64,000 bases of DNA from contig CAWATM010000001.1 in the NCBI GenBank assembly GCA_963784895.1, forward strand, positions 124,001 to 188,000, written 5' to 3'. Below are positions 8,098 through 15,824 of this stretch, in pieces. Position numbers and translations under genes: made by a program. Positions within the stretch are counted from its first letter, which is position 1; every line of letters starts with the position of its first letter. Source of the DNA: Gaiellasilicea sp963784895 (GTDB lineage Bacteria; Actinomycetota; Thermoleophilia; Gaiellales; Gaiellaceae). The notes under the pieces were generated by a model. The model ran no database searches. It worked only from the letters and a program-made list of their open reading frames with translations, and was not told the DNA's origin.

Positions 8098-8206
8098 CCG
8101 TGGTGTCCGTGTCGTCGCCGTCGGCGTCGTCGGTGATCTGGGCGATCTCGTCGTCCTCGACGGTCAGGATCTCGTCTTCCGTCAGCGTCGTGCGCTGCTC
8201 GTCCAT
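8045..8206 (-). CDS. Acidic Asp-rich 53-aa peptide, possible substrate of the JmjC oxygenase
   Basis: The ATG at 8206 is preceded by a near-perfect Shine-Dalgarno, AAGGAGG, six bases upstream, among the strongest in the window. The N-terminal half (MDEQRTTLTEDEILTVED) looks like an ordered, leader-like helix. The C-terminal half is nearly all Asp, Ser, Thr, Gly and Ala, with repeated DD and DSD units and no Lys or Arg. The JmjC gene begins 53 bases before this ORF ends. The arrangement resembles a ribosomally made peptide plus its modifying enzyme, but no cleavage site or second enzyme is visible. It could instead be an acidic chaperone-like or DNA-mimic protein. Confidence 0.6.
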   Translation of the reverse strand: MDEQRTTLTEDEILTVEDDEIAQITDDADGDDTDTTDGDSSDADADDSDSDAA

Positions 8207-8248
8207 CGCTTCCTCCTTGACGGCGGGGCTTCCGAGGCGCGCACGTTA

Positions 8249-8803
8249 CTACAGCCGGTGCGTGTGATCCGTGAACCAGACGACGCGCCGGAACTCGTCC
8301 GGGGCATCGGCCTCGCCGAGGAAGGTGCCGAAGACGACCCGGACGAAGCTGCCGTCCGCGAGCGACCCCGGTGCGCTCAGCCTGCCACGCCAGCTGGCGG
8401 CCGGTTGCAGGGTCTCCGGCGGCGGCGGCACGATCGTCGTCGCCGGCCGCACCGCGGGCAGGCGCCCTTCGCGGTTCGCCGTCACCACCGCCTCGAGATC
8501 GCCGGTGGGGAAGAGCATCAGGCCGAAGCCGTAGTCGGCCGGGCCGGTGTAGATCTGGAAGCGGTACGGCGTGCGGTTGGTGACGGCGACGGTGACCGAC
8601 CAGCCCTCTGCGGTCACCGCGAGCGTGCCGACCTCGAAGACGAGCCGCTCGCCCGTCGCGGCCGGGTGGGTCTCGCGCCAGTCGAGCTCGGCGCGCTGCG
8701 GCTCGGCTGGACGCGCCGGCCGGATCGGCTCGCCGCCGGTCTCGGCCGTACCGCAGCCGGCAACGGCGAGCACGAGCAGCAGGAGAGCGACGGTCCGGCG
8801 CAC
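8249..8803 (-). CDS. Secreted lipoprotein of unknown function
   Basis: 184 aa starting at GTG 8803. A basic N-terminus, a short hydrophobic stretch and the lipobox LAVAGC (Cys near residue 17) mark a lipidated, exported protein. The mature part is all-beta in character, with alternating hydrophobic residues (VGTLAVTAEGWSVTVAVTNRT) of the kind seen in Ig-like or DUF4352-like lipoproteins. I do not recognise a specific family. It is divergent from sucC and its TACATT box lies six bases before its GTG. Confidence 0.7.
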   Translation of the reverse strand: MRRTVALLLLVLAVAGCGTAETGGEPIRPARPAEPQRAELDWRETHPAATGERLVFEVGTLAVTAEGWSVTVAVTNRTPYRFQIYTGPADYGFGLMLFPTGDLEAVVTANREGRLPAVRPATTIVPPPPETLQPAASWRGRLSAPGSLADGSFVRVVFGTFLGEADAPDEFRRVVWFTDHTHRL

Positions 8804-8809
8804 TGCCGG

Positions 8810-8815
8810 AATGTA
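8810..8815 (-). promoter_or_regulatory. -10 box TACATT for the lipoprotein gene
   Basis: TACATT on the minus strand ends six bases before the GTG start at 8803, a leaderless arrangement. It lies back to back with the sucC -10 box at 8822. Confidence 0.5.
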
Positions 8816-8821
8816 CGCAGC

Positions 8822-8827
8822 TAGACT
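8822..8827 (+). promoter_or_regulatory. -10 box TAGACT for sucC
   Basis: TAGACT ends ten bases before the TTG at 8838. The implied transcription start would remove the in-frame upstream ATG at 8811 from the mRNA, which supports the TTG start. Confidence 0.5.
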
Positions 8828-8837
8828 CGCGACCGCT

Positions 8838-9980
8838 TTGGACCTCTACGAATATCAGGGCAAGCAGCTCTTCAAGCGCTTCGGCATTCCCGTCTCGGAG
8901 GGGAAGCCGGCAAAGACGCCGGAGGAGGCGCGCGCGGCGGCCGAGGAGCTGGGCGGCCAAGTCGTCGTCAAGGCGCAGGTGCTGACCGGCGGCCGCGGCA
9001 AAGCCGGTGGGATCAAGCTCGCCGACGACCCCACCGACGCCGAGGAGAAGGCGAAGCAGATCCTGGGTCTGGACATCCGCGGCCACGTCGTCAGGACGCT
9101 CTGGATCGAGAGCGCCTCCGAGATCGAGAAGGAGTACTACCTCTCGATCACGTTCGACCGCGGTGTCAAGAAGCCGCTCTTCATGTTCACGACGCAGGGC
9201 GGGATGGACATCGAGGAGGTCGCCGAGAAGACCCCGGACGCGCTCGTCCGCCTGCACGTCGACCCGCTCGAGGGCTTCCAGCCCTGGCAGGCGCGGCGGC
9301 TGATCTACGGCGCCGGCGTCGAGGATCCGGGCGAGCAGAAGCAGATCGCCGCGATCGTCGGGAAGCTCTACGAGGCGTTCGTCGAGACAGACGCGATGCT
9401 CTGCGAGATCAACCCGCTGATCGTCACGCCCGACGGCGAGGTGAAGGCGCTCGACTCCAAGTTCACGGTCGACGACAACGCGCTCTACAAGCATCCCGAG
9501 ATCGCCGAGATGCGCGACGTCGAGGCCGCCGACCCGCTCGAGGCGCTCGCGCGCGAGAAGGGCGTCACCTACGTCAAGCTCGACGGCGAGGTCGGGATCC
9601 TCGGCAACGGCGCCGGGCTCGTGATGTCAACGCTCGACGTGATCGCGCTCGTCGGCGGCACGCCCGCGAACTTCTGCGACCTCGGCGGCGGCGGCGATGC
9701 AGAAGGCGTCGTCGACGCGCTCGAGGTGATCACGCGCGACCCGCAGGTGAAGTCGATCTTCTTCAACATCTTCGGCGGGATCACGCGCTGCGACGAGGTC
9801 GCGCGCGGCATCCTGGCCGCGCTCGAGCGGATGCCGATCGAGCAGCCGATCGTCGTTCGCCTCGACGGCACGAACGCGGAGGAGGGCCGGAAAGTGCTCG
9901 CCGACGCGGCGCCCGAGGGGCTGCATGTCGAGGCGACGATGCTCGACGGAGCGCGAAGGGCTGTGGAGCTGGCGCGATGA
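8838..9980 (+). CDS. sucC: Succinate-CoA ligase, ADP/GDP-forming, beta subunit
   Basis: 380 aa from the TTG at 8838, which gives the family's standard start, LDLYEYQGKQLFKRFGIPV; an in-frame ATG at 8811 would add nine atypical residues. The ATP-grasp core is clear (VVKAQVLTGGRGKAGGIKLA, CEINPLIVTPDGEVKALDSKF), as is the C-terminal CoA-ligase part (GNGAGLVMSTLDVIALVGG, FFNIFGGITRCDEVARGI). It makes succinyl-CoA from succinate, or the reverse, in the TCA cycle with SucD. Unusually, a methyltransferase gene separates it from sucD; all three overlap by one to four bases and must be one operon. Confidence 0.95.
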   Translation: MDLYEYQGKQLFKRFGIPVSEGKPAKTPEEARAAAEELGGQVVVKAQVLTGGRGKAGGIKLADDPTDAEEKAKQILGLDIRGHVVRTLWIESASEIEKEYYLSITFDRGVKKPLFMFTTQGGMDIEEVAEKTPDALVRLHVDPLEGFQPWQARRLIYGAGVEDPGEQKQIAAIVGKLYEAFVETDAMLCEINPLIVTPDGEVKALDSKFTVDDNALYKHPEIAEMRDVEAADPLEALAREKGVTYVKLDGEVGILGNGAGLVMSTLDVIALVGGTPANFCDLGGGGDAEGVVDALEVITRDPQVKSIFFNIFGGITRCDEVARGILAALERMPIEQPIVVRLDGTNAEEGRKVLADAAPEGLHVEATMLDGARRAVELAR

Positions 9981-10615
9981 GCGACTGGAGCTCGCGCGCC
10001 GAGGCGTACCGGAACGCGCCCGAGCAGCGGGAGGGCGAGGATCTCGACCTGATCGTCCGCTGGGCGGAGGGATCGCGCACCGCGCTCGACGTCGCCACCG
10101 GGGGCGGCCACGTCGCCCGGCGGCTGCGCGAGGCCGGCCTCCAGGTCGTCAGCGCCGATCCCGCGCCCGGGATGCAGCCGGACGTGATCTGCCGAGCCGA
10201 GGATCTCCCGTTCGCCGACGGCGCCTTCGACCTCGTCGTCTCGCGGATCGCACCGCACCACTTCGAGGACATCGCCGCGGCGGTGGCGGAGATGGCGCGC
10301 GTCACGAACGACCTCGTCGTCGTCGAGGACACGCTCTACGTCAGCGAGGAGGTCGAGGCGGCCGAGAAGCTGCGCGACCCGACCCACGTCCGCTCGTACT
10401 CGCGCGAGGAGTGGGAGACGATGCTCGAGACCGCGGGCCTCGAGGTCGAGCAGGTCGAGGAGCTCGAGAAGCGGCATCCGCTCGAGGAGTGGCTCGACCG
10501 CTCGCAGACACCGGACGGCGACCGGGCGCTGGTCAAGGAGCTCCTCGCAGGCCAGATCGAGGGGGACGAGTACGTGGACACGAAGCTCGTGATCAGGGCG
10601 CGGAAGGCAGCCTAG
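9977..10615 (+). CDS. Class I SAM-dependent methyltransferase inserted between sucC and sucD
   Basis: 212 aa. The Rossmann-type methyltransferase fold is shown by ALDVATGGGHVARRL (motif I), ADPAPGMQ after strand 2, AEDLPFADGAFDLVVSRIAPHHF (motifs II/III) and a typical C-terminal WETMLETAGL helix. It belongs to the UbiE/methyltransferase-11 group; the substrate is unknown. The ATG overlaps the sucC stop (ATGA) and its TAG overlaps the sucD GTG, so it is translated with the succinyl-CoA synthetase subunits. A role in quinone methylation, or as a passenger gene, are both possible. Confidence 0.82.
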   Translation: MSDWSSRAEAYRNAPEQREGEDLDLIVRWAEGSRTALDVATGGGHVARRLREAGLQVVSADPAPGMQPDVICRAEDLPFADGAFDLVVSRIAPHHFEDIAAAVAEMARVTNDLVVVEDTLYVSEEVEAAEKLRDPTHVRSYSREEWETMLETAGLEVEQVEELEKRHPLEEWLDRSQTPDGDRALVKELLAGQIEGDEYVDTKLVIRARKAA

Positions 10616-11487
10616 TGGCGATCATCGTCGACCAGGAGACGAAGCTCATCGTCCAGGGCCTGACCGGCTCCGAGGGGTCCTTTCACGGCCTTCGCAACAA
10701 GCGCTACGGCACCCAGGTCGTCGCCGGCGTCACACCCGGCAAGGGCGGCCAGGACGTCGAGGGGATCCCGGTCTACGACACGGTCGCGGACGCCGTCGCC
10801 GAGACGGGCGCGAACACGACGATGGTCTTCGTCCCGGCCCGCTTCGCCGCCGACGCGATCTACGAGGCCGTCGACGCGGGCATCGAGACTGTGATCTGCA
10901 TCGCCGAGGGCCTGCCGGCGCACGAGATGCTCCAGATCTACAACTTCATCCGCCCGAAGGGCGTGACGATGCTGGGGCCGAACTGCCCCGGGGCGCTCTC
11001 GCCCGGGAAGGCGAACGTCGGGATCATCCCGGCCGAGATCTTCGCCGAGGGGAACATCGGCCTCGTCTCCCGCTCCGGGACGCTGACCTACCAGATCGGC
11101 CACGAGCTGACGCAGATGGGGCTGGGCAACTCCACGATCGTCGGGATCGGCGGCGACCCCGTCGTCGGCTCCTCCTTCATCGACGTCCTGGGCAAGTTCC
11201 AGGAGGACCCGCAGACGGAGTACGTCGTCATGGTGGGCGAGATCGGCGGCGACGAGGAGGAGAAGGCGGCTGCGTTCATCGAGGAGCAGATGACGAAGCC
11301 GGTCGTCGCCTACATCGCCGGCTTCACCGCCCCGCCCGGGAAGACGATGGGGCACGCCGGGGCGATCATCTCCGGCTCCTCCGGCACCGCCCAGGGCAAG
11401 AAGGAAGCGCTCGAGGCGAAGGGCATCCGCGTCGGCACCTCGCCGACAGAGGCCGCCGAGCTCGTCGCCCAAGTCGCGCGCGGCTGA
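10615..11487 (+). CDS. sucD: Succinate-CoA ligase, alpha subunit
   Basis: 290 aa from the GTG at 10615, overlapping the methyltransferase stop by one base. The CoA-binding Rossmann part (LIVQGLTGSEGSFHGL, GVTPGKGG) and ligase part (GPNCPGALSPGKANVG) are intact. The phosphohistidine lies in GHAGAIISGSSGTAQGKK near residue 247. It is phosphorylated by ATP or GTP and forms the heteromeric enzyme with SucC. It ends 13 bases before the end of the convergent ahcY, with no terminator hairpin seen in that gap. Confidence 0.96.
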   Translation: MAIIVDQETKLIVQGLTGSEGSFHGLRNKRYGTQVVAGVTPGKGGQDVEGIPVYDTVADAVAETGANTTMVFVPARFAADAIYEAVDAGIETVICIAEGLPAHEMLQIYNFIRPKGVTMLGPNCPGALSPGKANVGIIPAEIFAEGNIGLVSRSGTLTYQIGHELTQMGLGNSTIVGIGGDPVVGSSFIDVLGKFQEDPQTEYVVMVGEIGGDEEEKAAAFIEEQMTKPVVAYIAGFTAPPGKTMGHAGAIISGSSGTAQGKKEALEAKGIRVGTSPTEAAELVAQVARG

Positions 11488-11500
11488 CTGCCTGCAGTGC

Positions 11501-12742
11501 CTAGACGGACCAGCGCGACTCGAACTCGCGCTGCTTCTCCGTCGGCTCGGCGAGCGAGAGGCCGAGTGTCGCGAGCTTCGTCCGCGCGATCTCGCGGTCG
11601 AGCTCGTCCGGGAAGCGGTGGAGGCCGGGCTCGAGTCCTCCGCGCGCGAGCAGGTGGGCCGAGAGGGCCTGGACGGAGAAGGACAGGTCCATGATCTCGA
11701 CCGGGTGGCCATCGCCGCCGGCGACGTTCGTCTGTCGGCCCTCGGCGAGCACGTAGGCATGGCCGCCGCCCGGCAGCTCGTGCTCGGTGACGCCGGGCCG
11801 CACCTCCTCGCCGGGGCCGAGCCCGTCGATCGCGACCTCCCGCTCGTGGTGGCCGCCGTTCGCGATCACGACTCCGTCCTTCAGGAAGCGAAGCGCCTCG
11901 GCAGGAACGCAGTCGATCGCGCCCGTCGCCGAGATGAGCACGTCCGCCTGCGGCAATGCCTGCTCGAGCGAGCCGACGCGATGGCCGTCCATGTGCGCCT
12001 CGAGCGCCGCCACCGGGTCGATCTCGACGACGCTGACGCGGCCACCGGCGCCGCGCGCGGCCCTGGCGAGCCCCTTGCCGACCCAGCCGTAGCCGACGAT
12101 GCAGAACTCGCGTCCGGGGAAGCTCAGGTTCGTCAGCCGGTCGATCGCCGCGAGCGTCGACTGGCCCGTTCCGTAGCGGTTGTCGAACAGGTGCTTGCAG
12201 AGCGCGTCGTTGGCGGCAATCGCCGGAAAGGTGAGCCGACCCGCGGCGTCCATCGCCCGGAGACGGGCAACACCCGTGGTCGTCTCCTCGGTCACCCCGG
12301 CCAGACCCGCTGCGACCTCCGGCCGGTGCTCGACGATCCGCGCCGTCAGCTCGGCGCCGTCGTCGACGACGACTTCCGGCTCCGTGTCCGCCACGGCGAG
12401 CAGGTCGGAGTCGAACTCGTCGGGCGTCGCGCCGTGACGGGCATGCACCTCGATCCCGCGCGCGACGAGTGCGGCGCAGATCGCGTCCTGCGTCGAGCCG
12501 GGATTCGACCCGGCGGCGACGACCCGTGCGCCCGCGTCCGCGAGCAGCGTCGCCAGGTAGGCCGTCTTCGCCTCGAGGTGGACGACGACCGCGACCCGGC
12601 GGCCGCGCAGGGCGCCGTCGGCCAGCCGCTCGCGCGCGAGCCGGTTCAGGACCGGCGAGTGCTTCGCGACCCAGCGGATCCGCTGCTCGCCTGCCGGGGC
12701 GAGCGACGGGTCGGCGATGGTCGAGCGGGCGGCGGCGTCCAC
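11501..12742 (-). CDS. ahcY: Adenosylhomocysteinase
   Basis: 413 aa from a GTG start. It hydrolyses S-adenosylhomocysteine to adenosine and homocysteine, relieving product inhibition of methyltransferases. Seen: VVVHLEAKTAYLA, DDGAEL, EETTTGVARL, HLFDNRYGTGQS and the NAD-binding GYGWVGKG. It lacks the ~40-aa insert of long AdoHcy hydrolases and belongs to the short archaeal/Thermotoga-like group. Some members of that group prefer S-inosylhomocysteine, so the exact substrate is not certain. A TAGATT box lies six bases before the start codon. Confidence 0.92.
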   Translation of the reverse strand: MDAAARSTIADPSLAPAGEQRIRWVAKHSPVLNRLARERLADGALRGRRVAVVVHLEAKTAYLATLLADAGARVVAAGSNPGSTQDAICAALVARGIEVHARHGATPDEFDSDLLAVADTEPEVVVDDGAELTARIVEHRPEVAAGLAGVTEETTTGVARLRAMDAAGRLTFPAIAANDALCKHLFDNRYGTGQSTLAAIDRLTNLSFPGREFCIVGYGWVGKGLARAARGAGGRVSVVEIDPVAALEAHMDGHRVGSLEQALPQADVLISATGAIDCVPAEALRFLKDGVVIANGGHHEREVAIDGLGPGEEVRPGVTEHELPGGGHAYVLAEGRQTNVAGGDGHPVEIMDLSFSVQALSAHLLARGGLEPGLHRFPDELDREIARTKLATLGLSLAEPTEKQREFESRWSV

Positions 12743-12748
12743 CGTCGG

Positions 12749-12754
12749 AATCTA
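12749..12754 (-). promoter_or_regulatory. -10 box TAGATT for ahcY
   Basis: The hexamer ends six bases before the GTG at 12742, a leaderless layout. Confidence 0.5.
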
Positions 12755-12827
12755 TCCGGCGAATGCGAGTACCCCCGCGCGCACCCGTGTCGGGCGTCGC
12801 GCGGGGGTGAAGCCCAGGAAGACTGAG

Positions 12828-14018
12828 CTAGATCTTGCGGCGGGGCCGGGAGGGGCCCCACTTGGAGTTGCGACGCTTCGACTGGTAGACGAGGCGGGGC
12901 GGGGCAACCTTCATCCCCTGGCTCGCGAACGTCTCGGTGTGCCCGAGCATCCGCGCGACGTGGCTGACCTCCGCCTGCTGCTCCGGCAGCACGAGCGTGA
13001 CGCCCGTGCCGCTGCGGCCGGCGCGGCCGGTGCGGCCGACGCGGTGGACGTACCCGGTGTGCTCCTCCGGCGGGTCGAAGTTGATCACGTGCGTGATGTC
13101 GTCGAGGTCGAGGCCGCGGGCGGCGACGTCGGTTGCGACGAGCACCTTGACGGTGCCGTTCTCGAAGCGCTTCAGCGCCCGCTCGCGCTGGTTCTGGTTC
13201 AAGTCGCCGTGCATCGCGACCGCGTTCACGTCGTGACGCGAGAGCTTCTGCACGAGCCGGTCGGCGCCGCGCTTGGTGCGGACGAACACCAGGGCGAGCC
13301 CCCTCTCCTGCGCGAGCAGGCCGGCGAGCGTCTCCACCTTGTTGTCGGCCGTCACCGGCAGGAAGTGATGGTCGATCTCACCCTGCTCCTGGTCGACGGT
13401 GAGCTCGGCCTCGTAACGGCCGGCGTTCGTCGTGTACGCCCGCGCCAGCTCGCCGACCTTGCCGTCGAGCGTGGCCGAGAAGAACATCGTCTGCCGCTCT
13501 TTCGGCAATCGGGCGACGATCCGGTCGACCTGCGGCTGGAAGCCCATGTCGAGCATCCGGTCGGCCTCGTCGAGGACGAGGATGCGGACGCCGTCGAGCG
13601 AGACGATCTTGCGCTCGATGAGATCCTGCAGGCGACCCGGTGTGGCGACCAGGATGTGCGCCTCGCGTGAGGCCTTGGCCTGCGACCCGATCGAGATCCC
13701 GCCGTACACCGCTGCGACCCGGAGGTCGTGGGCGGGGGCGATGGTGCCGATCTCGGCCGTCACCTGGGCGGCGAGCTCGCGTGTCGGGACGAGGATCAGG
13801 CCGGACGGCCGTGCCGCCGAGCCCTTCAGCCGCTCGACCATCGGCACGGCGAAGGCGAGCGTCTTGCCGGAGCCCGTCGGCGACTTCGCGAGCACATCGC
13901 GGCCGGCGAGCGCGTCCGGGAGGACGAGGCCCTGAATTCTGAATGGAGCATGGATGTCGCGCTCGGCGAGCGCCTGCGCTACGCGCGGGGACACACCCAG
14001 CTCGAGGAAAGACTGCAT
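12828..14018 (-). CDS. DEAD-box ATP-dependent RNA helicase
   Basis: 396 aa from the ATG at 14018, chosen because MQSFLELGVSPRVAQALAER is the usual Q-motif start and AAGGAG lies upstream. The open frame extends further to 14747, but that part has no homology and overlaps the divergent aminotransferase. The motifs are complete: Q motif (FRIQ), Walker A SPTGSGKT, VLDEADRMLDMGF, SATLDG, VATDVAARGLD and HRVGRTGRAG. The C-terminus is a short basic tail (KRRNSKWGPSRPRRKI), as in RhlE/CsdA-like cold-shock and ribosome-assembly helicases. It remodels RNA duplexes in the cytoplasm. Confidence 0.93.
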   Translation of the reverse strand: MQSFLELGVSPRVAQALAERDIHAPFRIQGLVLPDALAGRDVLAKSPTGSGKTLAFAVPMVERLKGSAARPSGLILVPTRELAAQVTAEIGTIAPAHDLRVAAVYGGISIGSQAKASREAHILVATPGRLQDLIERKIVSLDGVRILVLDEADRMLDMGFQPQVDRIVARLPKERQTMFFSATLDGKVGELARAYTTNAGRYEAELTVDQEQGEIDHHFLPVTADNKVETLAGLLAQERGLALVFVRTKRGADRLVQKLSRHDVNAVAMHGDLNQNQRERALKRFENGTVKVLVATDVAARGLDLDDITHVINFDPPEEHTGYVHRVGRTGRAGRSGTGVTLVLPEQQAEVSHVARMLGHTETFASQGMKVAPPRLVYQSKRRNSKWGPSRPRRKI

Positions 14019-14177
14019 TGAGTAGTTGACTCCTTCGTTGTCGGTCGAGATCCGCCTGCCTCGACCGCCTGGCTCAACGCGCAGGGAAAACCGAAGAAGA
14101 ACAAACCTCACAGGACGACACCACGCCGTCCATGGAGCACACGGTAGCAACAGGACCGGATCCTCCGCGTCCACAAA

Positions 14178-14183
14178 TAGGGT
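14178..14183 (+). promoter_or_regulatory. -10 box TAGGGT for the aminotransferase
   Basis: TAGGGT ends six bases before the GTG at 14190. The rest of the 171-base gap up to the helicase start holds no further gene that I can see. Confidence 0.5.
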
Positions 14184-14189
14184 GGTCCC

Positions 14190-15263
14190 GTGATCTCGTT
14201 CGCCAGAGGCGCTCCCGCGCTCGAATGCCTCGATGCCGAGCTGCTCGCAGATTGCGCACGGTCTGCGATCGAAGGCGACCCCACCGTCCTCGCCTACGGC
14301 CCAGGCGGTGGCTACGCGCCGCTGCGGGAGTGGCTCGGCGCCCGTCACGACGTCGACCCGGGCCGCGTCATCGTCACGAACGGCGGCCTCCAGGGCTTCG
14401 TCTTCTATGCCGAGGAGCTGCTCGCCGAACGGCCCGGCCGCGTTCTGGTCGAGGCGCCGACGTATGACCGCCCCCTGAAGATCCTCACCCGGCTCGGCGC
14501 CGAGGTCGTCCCGGTGGTGATGGACGGCGAAGGGCTCGATCCCGACGCGCTCGAGCGCGAGCTCCGCGCCGGCGAGACGAGCTTCCTCTACACGATCCCG
14601 ACCTTTCAGAACCCGAGCGGGCGGACGCTCTCGACCGAGCGCCGCCGTCGCGTCGTCGAGCTCGCGCGGGGGCATGGAGTGCCGGTGCTTGAGGACGACC
14701 CGTACGGCCTCGTCCGCTACGAGGGCGAGCCGCTGCCGTCGCTCCACGAGCTCGAGGGCGGCGACCTCGTCACCTACGCGTCCTCGTTCTCGAAGACGGT
14801 CGCCCCCGGCGTTCGCGTCGGCTGGTTCGTCGCCCCGGCCGGGCTGGCCGAGAGGATCGAGGCCCGTGCCGTCTCGAACTACATCTCGCCGCCGTTCCTC
14901 ACCCAGGCGACGGTGTTCGAGCTGATCGACCGCGGCGCGTTCGGCCCGAATCTGGAGCGCATTCGCGGACTGCTGAAGCGCCGCCGCGACGCGATGCTGG
15001 CAGCGCTCGAGCGCGAGCTCGCCGGTGCGGCGACGTGGAGCGAGCCGGAGGGCGGCTACTTCGTCTGGGTCGACCTGCCCGCCGACGCGGCCGGGCTCCT
15101 GACGCGCGCCGAGGCTGCGGGCGTCACCTTCGTCAAGGGCGCAGACTTCTACCCGGTCGGCGCCGGCGGGTCGAGGTCGGCACGGCTGGCGTTCAGCTTC
15201 GCCTCGTCCTCCGAGATCGGCTCGGGCATCTCGACGCTCGCGTCGCTGGTCCGCGCCGCCTGA
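14190..15263 (+). CDS. PLP-dependent aminotransferase, class I/II (2-aminoadipate/aromatic type)
   Basis: 357 aa with fold-type I aminotransferase features: TNGGLQGFVF (cofactor loop), EAPTYDRPL, IPTFQNPSGRTLS, EDDPYGLVRYEG, the Schiff-base Lys in SSFSKTVAPGVRVGW (near residue 212), and a C-terminal substrate-Arg segment. The IPTFQNPSG and EDDPYG signatures are those of LysN/MocR-type transaminases with broad specificity, so the exact amino acid is uncertain. There is no fused GntR domain. Its last 115 bases overlap the 3' end of the convergent LapA-like gene. Confidence 0.88.
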   Translation: MISFARGAPALECLDAELLADCARSAIEGDPTVLAYGPGGGYAPLREWLGARHDVDPGRVIVTNGGLQGFVFYAEELLAERPGRVLVEAPTYDRPLKILTRLGAEVVPVVMDGEGLDPDALERELRAGETSFLYTIPTFQNPSGRTLSTERRRRVVELARGHGVPVLEDDPYGLVRYEGEPLPSLHELEGGDLVTYASSFSKTVAPGVRVGWFVAPAGLAERIEARAVSNYISPPFLTQATVFELIDRGAFGPNLERIRGLLKRRRDAMLAALERELAGAATWSEPEGGYFVWVDLPADAAGLLTRAEAAGVTFVKGADFYPVGAGGSRSARLAFSFASSSEIGSGISTLASLVRAA

Positions 15264-15499
15264 CGGCGCCGGTGCAGCTGCGAGACCAGCACGCCGCCGA
15301 TGAGACCGGCGAGCAGGGAGAGCAGGATCACCCAGATCAGCGAGGTGCGCGCCTCCCAGAGCACGAAGTTCACCGATGCGTCCTCGTCGTTGCCGATGAT
15401 GAATGCGATCAGGTAGGCGCCGATCAGGATCAGCAGGCCGACTCTGATCCAGAGCCTCGGCTGCCAGCTTTGGTCGAACTCGTCGCGACGCGACTTCAC
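15149..15499 (-). CDS. LapA-domain membrane protein (116 aa)
   Basis: Start GTG 15499 gives 116 aa, with two membrane spans (WIRVGLLILIGAYLIAFIIG and SLIWVILLSLLAGLIGGVLV) separated by NDEDASVNFVLWEART, the layout of the lipopolysaccharide-assembly LapA (DUF1049) family. After the second span come a basic patch (HRRRQAAR) and an acidic tail. In actinobacteria the role is unknown. A TAGGCT box lies seven bases before the GTG. A longer frame to 15787 exists, but it overlaps the Cys-rich ORF and has no support. Confidence 0.75.
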   Translation of the reverse strand: MKSRRDEFDQSWQPRLWIRVGLLILIGAYLIAFIIGNDEDASVNFVLWEARTSLIWVILLSLLAGLIGGVLVSQLHRRRQAARTSDASVEMPEPISEDEAKLNASRADLDPPAPTG

Positions 15500-15506
15500 G
15501 GGACGA

Positions 15507-15512
15507 AGCCTA
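15507..15512 (-). promoter_or_regulatory. -10 box TAGGCT for the LapA-like gene
   Basis: The hexamer ends seven bases before GTG 15499. It lies within the last codons of the upstream Cys-rich ORF. Confidence 0.45.
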
Positions 15513-15692
15513 TGCTGCGGCGAAGCCCGGCGCAGCAGCCGGAAGTGGGACGAGGCGTGGCTGCCGGGGCGGCTCCAGCACACCCGCCGTCGCGTGACGG
15601 AACGTCGGGCAAGGGTTGTCGCCGGGGAGTGCGCACAACCCAGCGCGACGGAAGTAGCAATCAGTGCATTTTGCTTGAGTGCGTTTGCCCAT
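15510..15692 (-). CDS. Small four-cysteine protein (60 aa)
   Basis: The ATG at 15692 is preceded by AGAGGGG. The conserved-looking core is CTDCYFRRAGLCALPGDNPC: four Cys with CxxC-x7-C-x7-C spacing, followed by PTFR and a Pro/Ala-rich tail. The arrangement suggests a zinc or iron-sulfur knuckle. The start of the gene has markedly lower GC than its neighbours. It ends eight bases upstream of the LapA-like GTG (11 bases between the two ORFs). I know no functional assignment. Confidence 0.6.
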   Translation of the reverse strand: MGKRTQAKCTDCYFRRAGLCALPGDNPCPTFRHATAGVLEPPRQPRLVPLPAAAPGFAAA

Positions 15693-15824
15693 TTCCCCTC
15701 TTGCTCGTGTCTCGTCCCCTCCGGACTGGGCCATTGTGGCGATCCGGTTCGTGGGCTACAAGCCCCCTTTTGAGGAAAACCGTGCAATTTCCGGAGGAAT
15801 CGGCCAGCCGAAAAGCGCTGCTAA

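Noticed and set aside
14019..14747. N-terminal extension of the DEAD-box helicase frame to 14747
   Set aside because: No homology, overlaps the divergent aminotransferase, and the Q-motif start with Shine-Dalgarno is at 14018.
15693..15824. Known riboswitch in the low-GC leader
   Set aside because: I could not match the conserved cores of c-di-GMP, c-di-AMP, cobalamin or SAM riboswitches by eye.
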